Below are positions 1-7,420 of a stretch of DNA of 8,064 bases, in pieces. The notes beneath the pieces were generated by a model, which saw only the letters and a list, made by a program, of their open reading frames with translations, ran no database searches and was not told where the DNA came from. Origin of the DNA: an uncultured Ectothiorhodospiraceae bacterium (GTDB lineage: Bacteria; Pseudomonadota; Gammaproteobacteria; UBA6429; Thiohalophilaceae); the NCBI GenBank assembly GCA_947259425.1, contig CAMYMO010000394.1, forward strand, positions 1 to 8,064. Direction: 5' to 3'. A program made the position numbers and the translations under genes. Every line of letters begins with the position of its first letter. Position 1 is the stretch's first letter.

Positions 1-1
1 T

Positions 2-2761
2 GAAAACACGGACCTGTCGGCCTACGAGTTATCCCGTGTAGCGCATGCGATCGAGGCAGAGATTAAACGCGTGCCGGGCACCCGAGATATTTACACACTA
101 GGCGGTCCAGAAAATGTCGTGCATGTATTATTTGATCCGGCCGCACTGGCTTCATATAACCTAAACCTGTACGAGTTACTCAGTGCATTACAGTTAAGTA
201 ATGCAACTGAACCGCTTGGTGCGATGTTAGATCAGGAACTTGAGATTTCCATACAGGCCGGTCAGTTTTTGGTTTCCGAACAGGAGGTCAAGGATTTAAT
301 CATTGGTCTTCATCAAAACAAACCAGTGTATCTGCGGGATGTCGCCACGGTTCAATATGGTCCCGATCAAGCAGAACAATATGTATGGCATAGCCTGGGA
401 AATCATGCTGAAAAGCAATCAGAGCAATCTTTAGCTAAAACCTATCCAGCCGTGACCATTGCGGTGGCCAAACAACCTGGTACCAATGCGGTCTCAATCG
501 CAAATAAAATTATCGAACGTGTTGAGCATCTTAAAGGCGTGTTTATTCCCAGTGATGTTAACGTCAGTATCACTCGTAATTATGGCGAGACGGCTGATGC
601 GAAAGCAAAAAAACTTATCCAGAAATTAATTTTTGCAACGATTTCGGTTGTACTATTAGTGCTGTTTGCCTTAGGTCGACGCGAGGCCGTTATTGTTGGT
701 GTTGCCGTCGTGATTACTCTGGCTATTACTTTGTTTGCCTCCTGGATTTGGGGCTTTACTCTGAACCGGGTTTCATTATTTGCCCTAATATTTTCAATCG
801 GCATCCTGGTGGACGATGCGATCGTGGTGGTCGAGAATATCCATCGACATATTCAGCTGGGTGCTCGTAACCTGATTGAAGCGATTCCAAAAGCGGTTGA
901 CGAAGTGGGTGGACCAACTATTTTGGCGACCTTTACCGTGATTGCGGCATTATTACCGATGGCATTTGTTAGTGGCCTGATGGGCCCTTATATGAGTCCG
1001 ATTCCAATCAATGCCAGTACCGGTATGTTAATTTCTTTAATCGTCGCATTTGTTATTACACCCTGGTTGGCGAACAAATATATTAAGATTGACGCGAGTG
1101 CCCATCATAGCGAAGCGGATGATGGTGGTAAGTTATATGACGTATTTAAACGTTATGTCGGTCCGCTCTTACTCGGAGAACAGGGTAAGAAAAAACGCCG
1201 CCTCTTGTTTGTTGGGATTATCGGCTTAATTCTTTTATCAGTAAGTCTGGCGGTCTTCAAACTGGTGGTGATGAAGATGTTACCTTTTGATAATAAATCT
1301 GAGTTTCAGGTTATTATTGATATGCCTGAAGGCACACCACTCGAACATACCGCAAGAGTAGCAAACGAACTTGGCCGATACCTGGTTAGCGTGCCAGAGG
1401 TCATTGATTATCAGGCCTATGTCGGAACCGCTGCACCTATCAACTTTAATGGGCTGGTACGTCAGTATTATTTGCGCTCGGAAGCGAATATGGCGGATAT
1501 ACAGGTTAATTTAACGCCGAAGTCTGAACGAGATCGTAAAAGTCATGAGATCGCCTTATCCGTACGCGCACCCTTACAGGCGATTGCTAAAAAACACAAT
1601 GCCAATGTAAAAGTCGTTGAAGTCCCACCTGGACCCCCGGTGATGTCGCCGTTGGTCGCCGAAGTCTATGGACTCAATTACCAGCAGCAAATTGAAACGG
1701 CAAAACAGATTCGACAAAGCCTGGCAAAGAATGAGGCGGTTGTAGATCTTGACGATTCAATTGTCGCACCGACCGTTAAGTGGATTATTAAAGTTGACCA
1801 GCGTAAAGCTGCGTTATGGGGGGTGTCACAAAAATCGGTGGTCTCGGCGATTGCGACCGCCTTAAATGGCGAAGATGTTAGTTATTTGCATCCGGGTAAC
1901 GTCAAATTTCCACTACCTATTCGCGTCGAACTGGCTGATGAGAAGAAAACGGATTTAAATAACCTGTTACAAATTCATGTGCGTGGCCGCGGTGGGCAAA
2001 ATATTGCACTATCGGATTTAGTTAAAGTGACCCCAACAACTCGTGAGCAAGCCATATTCCATAAAGATTTATTACCGGTGGTTTTTGTCACTGCAGATGC
2101 AGCCGGCGAAACAGATAGTCCCCTCTATGGTATGTTTGAAGTTGCGTCTGATTTGGCTGACTCGGATACAGTAGAACAATTCTTCATTAACCAACCAGAG
2201 AATCCGTATCAGTCCAGCATGAAGTGGGATGGTGAGTGGCAAGTGACCTATGAAACGTTTCGCGATATGGGCATTGCCTATGCAGTTGGTTTGTTAATGA
2301 TCTATTTATTAGTCGTCGCGCAATTCCGTTCTTATTTTGTACCCATCATTATTATGGGACCGATCCCTCTGACCATCATTGGGGTGATGCCCGGTCATGC
2401 GATTATGGGTTTTATCGCGGATGCGCAATACACAGCAACCTCGATGATTGGCATGATCGCGTTAGCGGGGATCATTGTGCGTAACTCAATTTTGTTGGTC
2501 GATTTCATCAATCAGCAAATCAATGAGGGTATCGCGCTTGAGGAGGCGGTCATTCGGGCTGGTGCCGTTCGTGCCAAGCCCATCATTCTGACTGGTTTGG
2601 CCGCAATGTTGGGCGCCTTTTTTATTCTTGATGATCCAATTTTTAATGGTCTCGCTATCTCATTGATTTCGGGCATATTGGTTTCGACACTGCTGACTTT
2701 GGTGGTCATCCCCGTTTGGTACTATGCCTATCAGCTTAAACGGGTAAAAACGAAAGGCTAA
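2..2761 (+). CDS. RND-family efflux pump permease, inner-membrane subunit (5'-truncated by window edge)
   Basis: This is the proton-driven inner-membrane subunit of a tripartite efflux pump that would work with a periplasmic adaptor and an outer-membrane channel, both presumably outside the window. The frame is open from base 2, giving 919 visible residues. RND permeases usually have about 1030-1080, so roughly 120-160 N-terminal residues (TM1 and early porter domain) are missing. Visible regions are the porter domain remainder (about 1-200), TM2-TM6 (about 205-360) with the TM4 motif GILVDDAIVVVENIHRH, whose paired Asp (271-272, bases 812-817) are the proton-relay acids, a second porter domain (about 430-740) containing PPGPPVMSPLVAEVYG, and TM8-TM12. 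TM10 reads GIIVRNSILLVDF, with Arg827 where AcrB has its relay Lys940. The Asp pair argues for the hydrophobic/amphiphilic (HAE-like) branch and against CusA-type metal pumps. The substrate cannot be told. The stop is TAA. The first GTG at base 71 is internal, not the start. Confidence 0.95.
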   Translation, partial: ENTDLSAYELSRVAHAIEAEIKRVPGTRDIYTLGGPENVVHVLFDPAALASYNLNLYELLSALQLSNATEPLGAMLDQELEISIQAGQFLVSEQEVKDLIIGLHQNKPVYLRDVATVQYGPDQAEQYVWHSLGNHAEKQSEQSLAKTYPAVTIAVAKQPGTNAVSIANKIIERVEHLKGVFIPSDVNVSITRNYGETADAKAKKLIQKLIFATISVVLLVLFALGRREAVIVGVAVVITLAITLFASWIWGFTLNRVSLFALIFSIGILVDDAIVVVENIHRHIQLGARNLIEAIPKAVDEVGGPTILATFTVIAALLPMAFVSGLMGPYMSPIPINASTGMLISLIVAFVITPWLANKYIKIDASAHHSEADDGGKLYDVFKRYVGPLLLGEQGKKKRRLLFVGIIGLILLSVSLAVFKLVVMKMLPFDNKSEFQVIIDMPEGTPLEHTARVANELGRYLVSVPEVIDYQAYVGTAAPINFNGLVRQYYLRSEANMADIQVNLTPKSERDRKSHEIALSVRAPLQAIAKKHNANVKVVEVPPGPPVMSPLVAEVYGLNYQQQIETAKQIRQSLAKNEAVVDLDDSIVAPTVKWIIKVDQRKAALWGVSQKSVVSAIATALNGEDVSYLHPGNVKFPLPIRVELADEKKTDLNNLLQIHVRGRGGQNIALSDLVKVTPTTREQAIFHKDLLPVVFVTADAAGETDSPLYGMFEVASDLADSDTVEQFFINQPENPYQSSMKWDGEWQVTYETFRDMGIAYAVGLLMIYLLVVAQFRSYFVPIIIMGPIPLTIIGVMPGHAIMGFIADAQYTATSMIGMIALAGIIVRNSILLVDFINQQINEGIALEEAVIRAGAVRAKPIILTGLAAMLGAFFILDDPIFNGLAISLISGILVSTLLTLVVIPVWYYAYQLKRVKTKG

Positions 2762-2810
2762 TAATTAACCGAAATATAAGTGTATATCCTCAGTTGTATT
2801 TGCCTTTCGG

Positions 2811-2869
2811 CTGATAATTGATACTATCCAGCCCTTAGTTTTGCGAATGGCCGCATAGAATCAAATTAT
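2811..2869 (+). promoter_or_regulatory. Candidate promoter and weak dyad upstream of the LysR-type gene
   Basis: The 142-bp gap between the efflux gene and the regulator is AT-rich and has no gene in it. A possible sigma-70 promoter is TTGCGA (2841-2846), a 17-base spacer and AATTAT (2864-2869); each hexamer matches consensus at 4 of 6 positions, so it is weak. Just upstream, 2811-2831 holds a small imperfect dyad (GATA, 8 bases, TATC, flanked by CTG and CAG with one bulged base) that could be an autoregulatory site for the LysR protein. This rests on pattern alone. Confidence 0.22.
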
Positions 2870-2903
2870 TTAGCGTTTAAGAATATACAACAAAGGTATC
2901 ACC

Positions 2904-3809
2904 ATGTCTGACAGACGATTGCAGGTTTTTCATACAGTAGCTCGGCTTTTAAGCTTTACCAAAGCCGCTGAAGAACTTCATATGACCCAGCCTGCGGTGA
3001 CCTTTCAGGTGCGCCAGCTCGAAGAGCAGTTCAATACCCGCTTATTTGACCGCACCCACAATCGAATCAGTCTGACAGATGCAGGCAGCCGTGTTTATAA
3101 CTATGCGGAGCAGATTTTCCAGCTGTATGGTGAAATGGATAATTCAGTGCGCGAGTTGACGGGTGATATCAGTGGCGTACTGATTCTTGGTGCGAGCACG
3201 ACGATTGCGGAATACATGTTGCCGGTATTACTGGGTGATTTTAAGTCAAAACATCCTGAAGTCACGATCCGGTTAAAAGTCGCCAATACGGATGGTATTG
3301 TTTCGCAGGTTGAAAATAACGAGATAGATTTAGGCGTGGTCGAAGCGCCGGTTAATAATAAAAATCTGATGGTTGAAGAATGCCGAACCGATCATCTTGT
3401 CATGATTGTGCCGCCGGAGCATGAATTGGCGAAAGAAGCGAGTATTCCTATCTCTAAAATTATTGAATACCCGTTTATTTGCCGAGAAGAGGGTTCGGGA
3501 ACCCGCGAAGTGATGATTGAAAGCATGCAAGCGGCGGGCATTAATCCCAGCGATATGAATATTGCCATGGAACTGGGCAGCCTGGAGGCGATTAAGGGTG
3601 CGGTTGAATCCGGGATGGGGGTCTCGATTTTATCGAGGGCCACTTTATTGAAAGAATTAAAACTGGGGACTCTGGTCGCAATCAATACCGACCCGCCAAT
3701 CAATCGTCCCTTCTCATTTGTCCACCAAAAACAAAAGTTCAAGGCCCGTGCGATGGATGAATTATTAAGTTTTGCGCGTAATTATTGCGAATCACATCAG
3801 GATATCTAA
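2904..3809 (+). CDS. LysR-family transcriptional regulator, CysL/CbbR-like
   Basis: A cytoplasmic DNA-binding regulator of 301 residues, the usual LysR length. Residues 1-60 form the winged helix-turn-helix, with the typical run FTKAAEELHMTQPAVTFQVR, then the LE..F..RLFDR and LT.AG signatures. A linker helix follows (about 60-88), then a periplasmic-binding-protein-like effector domain (about 90-296) that would sense a small molecule. The effector domain resembles the CysL/CbbR group, including a GSGTRE ligand-loop motif (near 197-202), whose members control sulfur, carbon-fixation or related metabolism; the ligand here is unknown. The ATG start is supported by AAAGG at 2892-2896, seven bases upstream. 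It lies downstream of and parallel to the efflux gene, not divergent from a target as is classic for this family, so its target is not clear from position. It may act on the efflux gene, on the downstream pair, or elsewhere. Confidence 0.93.
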   Translation: MSDRRLQVFHTVARLLSFTKAAEELHMTQPAVTFQVRQLEEQFNTRLFDRTHNRISLTDAGSRVYNYAEQIFQLYGEMDNSVRELTGDISGVLILGASTTIAEYMLPVLLGDFKSKHPEVTIRLKVANTDGIVSQVENNEIDLGVVEAPVNNKNLMVEECRTDHLVMIVPPEHELAKEASIPISKIIEYPFICREEGSGTREVMIESMQAAGINPSDMNIAMELGSLEAIKGAVESGMGVSILSRATLLKELKLGTLVAINTDPPINRPFSFVHQKQKFKARAMDELLSFARNYCESHQDI

Positions 3810-3822
3810 GACATATCTTTTT
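3799..3822 (+). terminator. Weak candidate intrinsic terminator at the end of the LysR-type gene
   Basis: GATAT (3801-3805) pairs with ATATC (3813-3817) around a seven-base loop. The stem can be extended by one G-U and one A-T pair, and a run of five T (3818-3822) follows. The stem overlaps the stop codon of the regulator gene. It is AU-rich and therefore weak, so it may only partly separate the regulator from the two genes downstream. Confidence 0.25.
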
Positions 3823-3872
3823 AAAATACGTCAAAATATTCTAAACTTATCAGATTACCTTTAGTACAGAAT

Positions 3873-3886
3873 AAGGCGCCATTTTG
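3873..3886 (+). promoter_or_regulatory. Ribosome binding site and TTG start of the 142-residue protein
   Basis: AAGG at 3873-3876 lies seven bases before TTG at 3884-3886. No ATG or GTG codon lies near the 5' end of this frame; the next methionine falls in the C-terminal half. The Shine-Dalgarno match therefore decides in favour of the TTG start. Confidence 0.7.
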
Positions 3887-4312
3887 ACGGATCAACAACA
3901 GGTTTTACTCGATTACTATCTGCAATTATCTGCAGAAGACCAACACAGTCTGTTGCGTTTTGCCGAGTTTTTGGCGACTGGATCAAATGCGAATATCGCT
4001 ACGTCAAACAGTGTCGCCATTGCGCAGAACCATCCTGAACCTGCCGCAAGTGAATCATCCGCGAAAGACGATACCCTGCCCAAACCTGAAAATATAGAAC
4101 GACCTGAAGATGAAAAAGTCGTGGATGCACTAAAGCGTTTATCGGCCACTTATCCTATGCTTGAAAAAAAGACGCTCTTGAATAAAGCATCGGAGCTCGT
4201 TGCTCAACATGTGATGTTTGGTAAACCTGCCGTCGTGGTCATCAATGAAGTAGAAGAAGTCTTTGCCGAAGCTTACGAAAAATTTGTTGAAGACTATGGC
4301 AGTCGTAAATGA
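3884..4312 (+). CDS. Conserved protein of unknown function, coupled to the downstream permease
   Basis: A small soluble protein of 142 residues with no signal peptide and no membrane segment. Three parts can be seen: an N-terminal helical stretch (1-32, rich in Gln, Asp and Leu; YYLQLSAEDQHSLLRFAEFL), a low-complexity Ala/Ser/Pro/Glu linker (about 33-75), and a C-terminal helical domain (about 76-142) starting IERPEDEKVVDALKRLSATYPML and ending in an acidic helix. From memory, similar proteins with the 'I-P-R-P-x-x-E ... A-x-K-R-L-S-x-T-Y-x-M-L' core occur as uncharacterised proteins in beta- and gammaproteobacteria; I know no function for them. It starts at TTG with a good ribosome binding site. 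Its TGA stop overlaps the ATG of the permease gene (ATGA), which implies translational coupling and perhaps a shared task. The N-terminal stretch loosely recalls antitoxin-like DUF2281 proteins, but no toxin gene is adjacent. Confidence 0.85.
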   Translation: MTDQQQVLLDYYLQLSAEDQHSLLRFAEFLATGSNANIATSNSVAIAQNHPEPAASESSAKDDTLPKPENIERPEDEKVVDALKRLSATYPMLEKKTLLNKASELVAQHVMFGKPAVVVINEVEEVFAEAYEKFVEDYGSRK

Positions 4313-5391
4313 TCGAGATTCTCAAGGCCTGGTATAACCGTTATTTTTCCGATCCACAAGCTGTCTTGTTATTGGTGTTGTTGGTTATCGGCTTTACCAT
4401 AGTTTTGACTTTAGGCAATATGCTGGCCCCGGTGTTGGCGGCATTGGTGATTGCTTATCTACTCGAAGCCGTTGTACAAAAAATGAAACAGCTTGGTTCA
4501 AAGCGTCAACATGCGGTTATCTTGGTCTGGTTTGTCTTCGTCGCATTTCTTATTTTTATGGTGTTTGGCATGCTGCCATTATTATCGAATCAAGTTGCTC
4601 AGTTTATCCCGGAAGTCACTGATTACTGGACAAAGGCGCAAGCCTTTTTGTCTACACTGCCAGAACAATATGACTTTATTAGCAGCAAACAAGTTGAGAT
4701 CATCAGCAGAGATCTGGAACAGCTGATTGGTTCGCTCGGTAAAAATATCCTAACTAGTGTCTCAATCGCCTCAATCACGTCGGGTGCTGTTACCATTATT
4801 GTTTATTTGATTCTTTTACCATTAATGGTGTTTTTTTTCTTAAAAGATAAAAGGCTTATCTTAAATTGGTTTGCTGGATTTTTACCGCAGGATCGTACTT
4901 TAGCGACACAGGTCTGGGCTGAGATGGATAAACAGCTTGGTAATTATGTTCGCGGTAAAGTCTGGGAAATCTTAATCGTCGGTGGTGTCTCGTATATTGT
5001 CTTTTCTATATTTGGATTGAAATATGCCTTTTTGCTTAGTGTTATCGTTGGTTTATCGGTCATAATTCCCTACATCGGTGCCACCGTTGTCACAATCCCA
5101 ATTGCTGTGGTTGCTTTTTTTCAATGGGGCCTGGAAGCGGAGTTCTACTGGCTGATGATCGCCTATTTAATTATCCAGGCGCTTGATGGAAATCTGTTAG
5201 TTCCGTGGTTATTTGGTAATGTCGTCAACGTGCACCCCATCGCGATCATTATCAGCATATTGTTGTTCGGTGGGTTATGGGGTTTTTGGGGGGTATTTTT
5301 TGCTATTCCACTCGCCACGTTGGTCAATGCGTTAATGCATGCCTGGCCACGTACTGCCGATAAAAATATTAACCAGCCGACGGATGCCTAA
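4309..5391 (+). CDS. PerM / AI-2E transporter family inner-membrane permease
   Basis: A polytopic inner-membrane protein of 360 residues, normal for this family. Hydrophobic segments lie near residues 18-36, 38-56, 69-90 and 156-178, followed by a cluster at about 217-275 and 282-347. A hydrophilic loop (about 93-150) sits between the third and fourth segments, as in PerM/TqsA proteins. The IIPYIGA motif and the closing GLWGFWGVFFAIPLATLV are hallmarks of the family. Members have been linked to autoinducer-2 export (TqsA) or Na+/H+ antiport, but most have no proven substrate, and none can be assigned here. Its ATG overlaps the stop of the preceding 142-residue gene and lacks a strong Shine-Dalgarno, so translation probably depends on the upstream gene. 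In E. coli and Pseudomonas a PerM gene lies close to gcvR-bcp; here it lies next to the same cluster but with a PIN-PhoH gene between and in convergent orientation. Confidence 0.92.
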   Translation: MIEILKAWYNRYFSDPQAVLLLVLLVIGFTIVLTLGNMLAPVLAALVIAYLLEAVVQKMKQLGSKRQHAVILVWFVFVAFLIFMVFGMLPLLSNQVAQFIPEVTDYWTKAQAFLSTLPEQYDFISSKQVEIISRDLEQLIGSLGKNILTSVSIASITSGAVTIIVYLILLPLMVFFFLKDKRLILNWFAGFLPQDRTLATQVWAEMDKQLGNYVRGKVWEILIVGGVSYIVFSIFGLKYAFLLSVIVGLSVIIPYIGATVVTIPIAVVAFFQWGLEAEFYWLMIAYLIIQALDGNLLVPWLFGNVVNVHPIAIIISILLFGGLWGFWGVFFAIPLATLVNALMHAWPRTADKNINQPTDA

Positions 5392-5412
5392 CCGATCCTC
5401 TTTTTCGATCGG
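5392..5412. terminator. Inverted repeat right after the permease stop, possible terminator
   Basis: CCGATC (5392-5397) and GATCGG (5407-5412) form a perfect six-base stem around a nine-base pyrimidine-rich loop, starting directly after the TAA of the permease gene. No T-run follows the stem on either strand, so it is not a classic rho-independent terminator. Its place in a short spacer between convergent genes makes a role in 3'-end formation plausible. Confidence 0.35.
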
Positions 5413-5419
5413 GGCAATG

Positions 5420-5442
5420 AGCTTAAAACATAATTTTATGCT
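5420..5442. terminator. Second, AT-rich inverted repeat in the convergent spacer
   Basis: AGC (5420-5422) and TAAAA (5424-5428) pair with TTTTA (5434-5438) and GCT (5440-5442), with one T-T mismatch and a five-base loop. Because the arms hold A- and T-runs, the hairpin could in principle serve transcripts from both sides. The stem is weak, and the assignment rests on position only. Confidence 0.25.
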
Positions 5443-5467
5443 GCATTCCGATCATGACAGGATCCGT

Positions 5468-6880
5468 TTATAAGATCTCTGATGCGTAATCCGCTAAACG
5501 TGAGCGCTCACCACGTACCAATGTCACATGACCGCTGTGTGACCAATTTTTAAATCGATCTACGACGTAAGTTAAACCTGAAGTGGTTTCAGATAAATAG
5601 GGTGTGTCGATCTGCGCGATATTACCCAGGCATACAATTTTAGTACCCGGACCCGCTCGAGTGACAAGTGTTTTTAACTGTTTCGAAGTCAGGTTTTGGG
5701 CCTCATCAATGATGACATAGCGGTTCAAAAAGGTGCGACCCCGCATAAAGTTAACAGAACGAATCTTAATGCGCTGGCTAACGAGATCATTGGTTGCCGC
5801 CCGTCCCCAATCGCCACCCTCGGAGGATTCGGTTAACACTTCCAGGTTATCCATTAACGCACCCATCCAGGGCGTCATTTTTTCTTCTTCAGTGCCAGGT
5901 AAAAAACCGATATCTTCACCAACCGGGATAGTGACACGCGTCATAATAATTTCACGATAACGTTTTTGATCCAAGGTTTGTTCTAAACCGGCTGCTAAGG
6001 ATAATAGGGTTTTACCGGTACCGGCCATACCTAATAACGACACGAAATCTATTTCCGGGTCCATCAATAAATTTAGTGCCAGGTTTTGTTCGCGGTTACG
6101 TGCATTGATTCCCCATACCGAGCGTGATTCAGTACGGAAGTCGCGCACGGTTTCAATGGTCGCATTATCATCCTCAGTCTTGCGCACGATTGCTTCAAAG
6201 CCATCTTTCTCGTGATATACAAATTCATTGCTGTACCAGGATTTGACCTCAGGACCATTGATTCGATAAAACGAACGTCCCGATTCCATCCATGAGTCCA
6301 TTTCTTTGCCGTGACTATCCCAAAAATCATCCGCGATAGAGTGACTGCCGGTATGTAACAGGTTGATATCATCGAGGACCTGATCATTCGTGTAATCTTC
6401 AGCATGCAGGCCGACGATACTGGCCTTGATACGCAGGTTAATATCTTTAGAGACGAGTGTTATCGTGGTATCAGGGTACTCAGTATTCAGAGCCAGTGCG
6501 GTGCCAAGGATATTATTATCGGCTTTGTCACCAGGTAATGAATCGGGTAATTCGTGCTTAAAATGTTTTGTTTGGAAGAATAATCGCCCGCTACCCGTAT
6601 CGGCATTGTTTAGATCGATGTTTTGTATATTGAGCGAAAGACCGTTTTCAATTTCTTCAGAAGACGCGTTTGAGAGAAGATCATCTAAAAAACGACTTGA
6701 TTGGCGAGCATTCCGTGCAACTTCAGAGTTGCCTTTCTTATTATTATCTAGTTCCTCCAACACGATCATGGGTAAATAAATATCGTGTTCCTTGAATCGA
6801 AACAGTGAACTCGGATCGTGCATTAAAATATTTGTATCGAGTACAAATAAACGTTTACCTTCGACCTGTTTTGCATTCAT
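5468..6880 (-). CDS. PIN-PhoH fusion protein (PhoH2-type ATPase/ribonuclease)
   Basis: A cytoplasmic two-domain protein of 470 residues. The N-terminal PIN nuclease domain (about 10-155) carries the expected acidic residues: Asp15 in VLDTNILMHDP, Glu43 in VLEELDNN, Asp118/Asp121 in GDKADNNIL and Asp146 in VSKDINLR. The C-terminal PhoH ATPase domain (about 255-470) has Walker A GMAGTGKT (284-291, bases 6008-6031), Walker B VIIDEAQN (Asp392-Glu393) and the closing VRGERSRLADYA motif. Characterised PIN-PhoH (PhoH2) proteins of mycobacteria and others unwind and cleave RNA; a role in RNA turnover under stress is inferred. ATG at 6880 is preferred because family members begin just before the LDTN motif, though its AGGGA is rather far upstream (about 14 bases). 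A TTG at 6925, immediately after the bcp stop, would give 485 residues but has no clear Shine-Dalgarno. It is the last gene of the gcvR-bcp unit. Confidence 0.93.
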   Translation of the reverse strand: MNAKQVEGKRLFVLDTNILMHDPSSLFRFKEHDIYLPMIVLEELDNNKKGNSEVARNARQSSRFLDDLLSNASSEEIENGLSLNIQNIDLNNADTGSGRLFFQTKHFKHELPDSLPGDKADNNILGTALALNTEYPDTTITLVSKDINLRIKASIVGLHAEDYTNDQVLDDINLLHTGSHSIADDFWDSHGKEMDSWMESGRSFYRINGPEVKSWYSNEFVYHEKDGFEAIVRKTEDDNATIETVRDFRTESRSVWGINARNREQNLALNLLMDPEIDFVSLLGMAGTGKTLLSLAAGLEQTLDQKRYREIIMTRVTIPVGEDIGFLPGTEEEKMTPWMGALMDNLEVLTESSEGGDWGRAATNDLVSQRIKIRSVNFMRGRTFLNRYVIIDEAQNLTSKQLKTLVTRAGPGTKIVCLGNIAQIDTPYLSETTSGLTYVVDRFKNWSHSGHVTLVRGERSRLADYASEIL

Positions 6881-6925
6881 AAAGTAGTTTTGTTTCCCTG
6901 TGTAATATAAATAAGCGTTATTCAA

Positions 6926-7405
6926 TCATTGGGTTTTATTAAGTGCCTTTACCGCAGCAAGGACTTCATCAACATGATCTTTTACTTTTACTTTCCGCCA
7001 TTCTTCACGCAGTTTACCGGTAGTATCAATCAAAAAAGTACTTCGCTCGATACCTCGAACCTTTTTACCATACATGTTTTTCATCTTTATGACGTCAAAC
7101 TGTTTGCAAAGTAACTCATCTTCATCAGACAACAGATCAAACTTAAATTTCTGTTTACTTTTAAAGTTTTCATGGGTACGTACCGAGTCACGCGAGACGC
7201 CAAGGATGACGGTGTTTTGTCGTTTGAACTTGGTTAAACTGGCCTGAAAGTCCAGGCCTTCCTGGGTACAACCGGGCGTATTGTCTTTCGGGTAAAAGTA
7301 CAATACCACGTTTTGTCCTTTAAATGATGTGAGCGAAATAGTTTGCTCGCCGGTTGCGGCAAGATTAAAATTTTTAACTTTTTTATTTAGTTCGACTTTA
7401 CTCAT
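6926..7405 (-). CDS. bcp: Bcp / PrxQ-type thioredoxin-dependent thiol peroxidase
   Basis: A cytoplasmic peroxiredoxin that reduces hydrogen peroxide and organic hydroperoxides; 159 residues from the chosen ATG, normal for the family. The active site PKDNTPGCT holds Pro39, Thr43 and the peroxidatic Cys46, and the conserved Arg is Arg121 in GIERSTFLID. E. coli Bcp has a resolving Cys five residues after the peroxidatic one (Cys45/Cys50); here that position is Leu51 (PGCTQEGLDF). The only other cysteine is Cys100, in DELLCKQFDVIKMKNMYGK, so the enzyme is either 1-Cys or uses Cys100. This looks like a known proteobacterial Bcp variant, not a decayed gene. ATG at 7405 is preferred over an in-frame TTG at 7414 because a GGA lies just before it. 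It starts 15 bases after the gcvR stop, the same gene order as E. coli gcvR-bcp. Confidence 0.95.
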   Translation of the reverse strand: MSKVELNKKVKNFNLAATGEQTISLTSFKGQNVVLYFYPKDNTPGCTQEGLDFQASLTKFKRQNTVILGVSRDSVRTHENFKSKQKFKFDLLSDEDELLCKQFDVIKMKNMYGKKVRGIERSTFLIDTTGKLREEWRKVKVKDHVDEVLAAVKALNKTQ

Positions 7406-7420
7406 TTGTTCCAACTTAGT

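Noticed and set aside
2751..2809. Eight-base inverted repeat CGAAAGGC (2751-2758) / GCCTTTCG (2802-2809) around the end of the efflux gene
   Set aside because: The 43-base loop is long and no T-run follows, so it is not a convincing terminator; chance or a weak RNA fold is likelier.
3392..3742. 116-codon open frame on the minus strand inside the LysR-type gene
   Set aside because: It is antisense to a well-supported gene, its product has no recognisable domain, and it has no supported start context.
2904..3809. GcvA, the LysR-type partner of GcvR
   Set aside because: The effector domain looks CysL/CbbR-like, and the gene is neither near gcv structural genes nor in the gcvR unit.
3884..5391. 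Toxin-antitoxin module, because the N-terminus of the 142-residue protein faintly resembles antitoxin-like DUF2281 sequences
   Set aside because: The adjacent gene is a typical membrane permease, not a toxin, and the C-terminal domain does not fit an antitoxin.
6073..6405. 110-codon minus-strand frame overlapping the PIN-PhoH gene in another frame
   Set aside because: It lies wholly inside a clear gene and its product looks like an out-of-frame reading of it.
6426..6779. 117-codon open frame on the plus strand opposite the PIN-PhoH gene
   Set aside because: It is fully antisense to the PIN domain coding region, which shows all expected motifs; the product is of odd composition and unrecognised.
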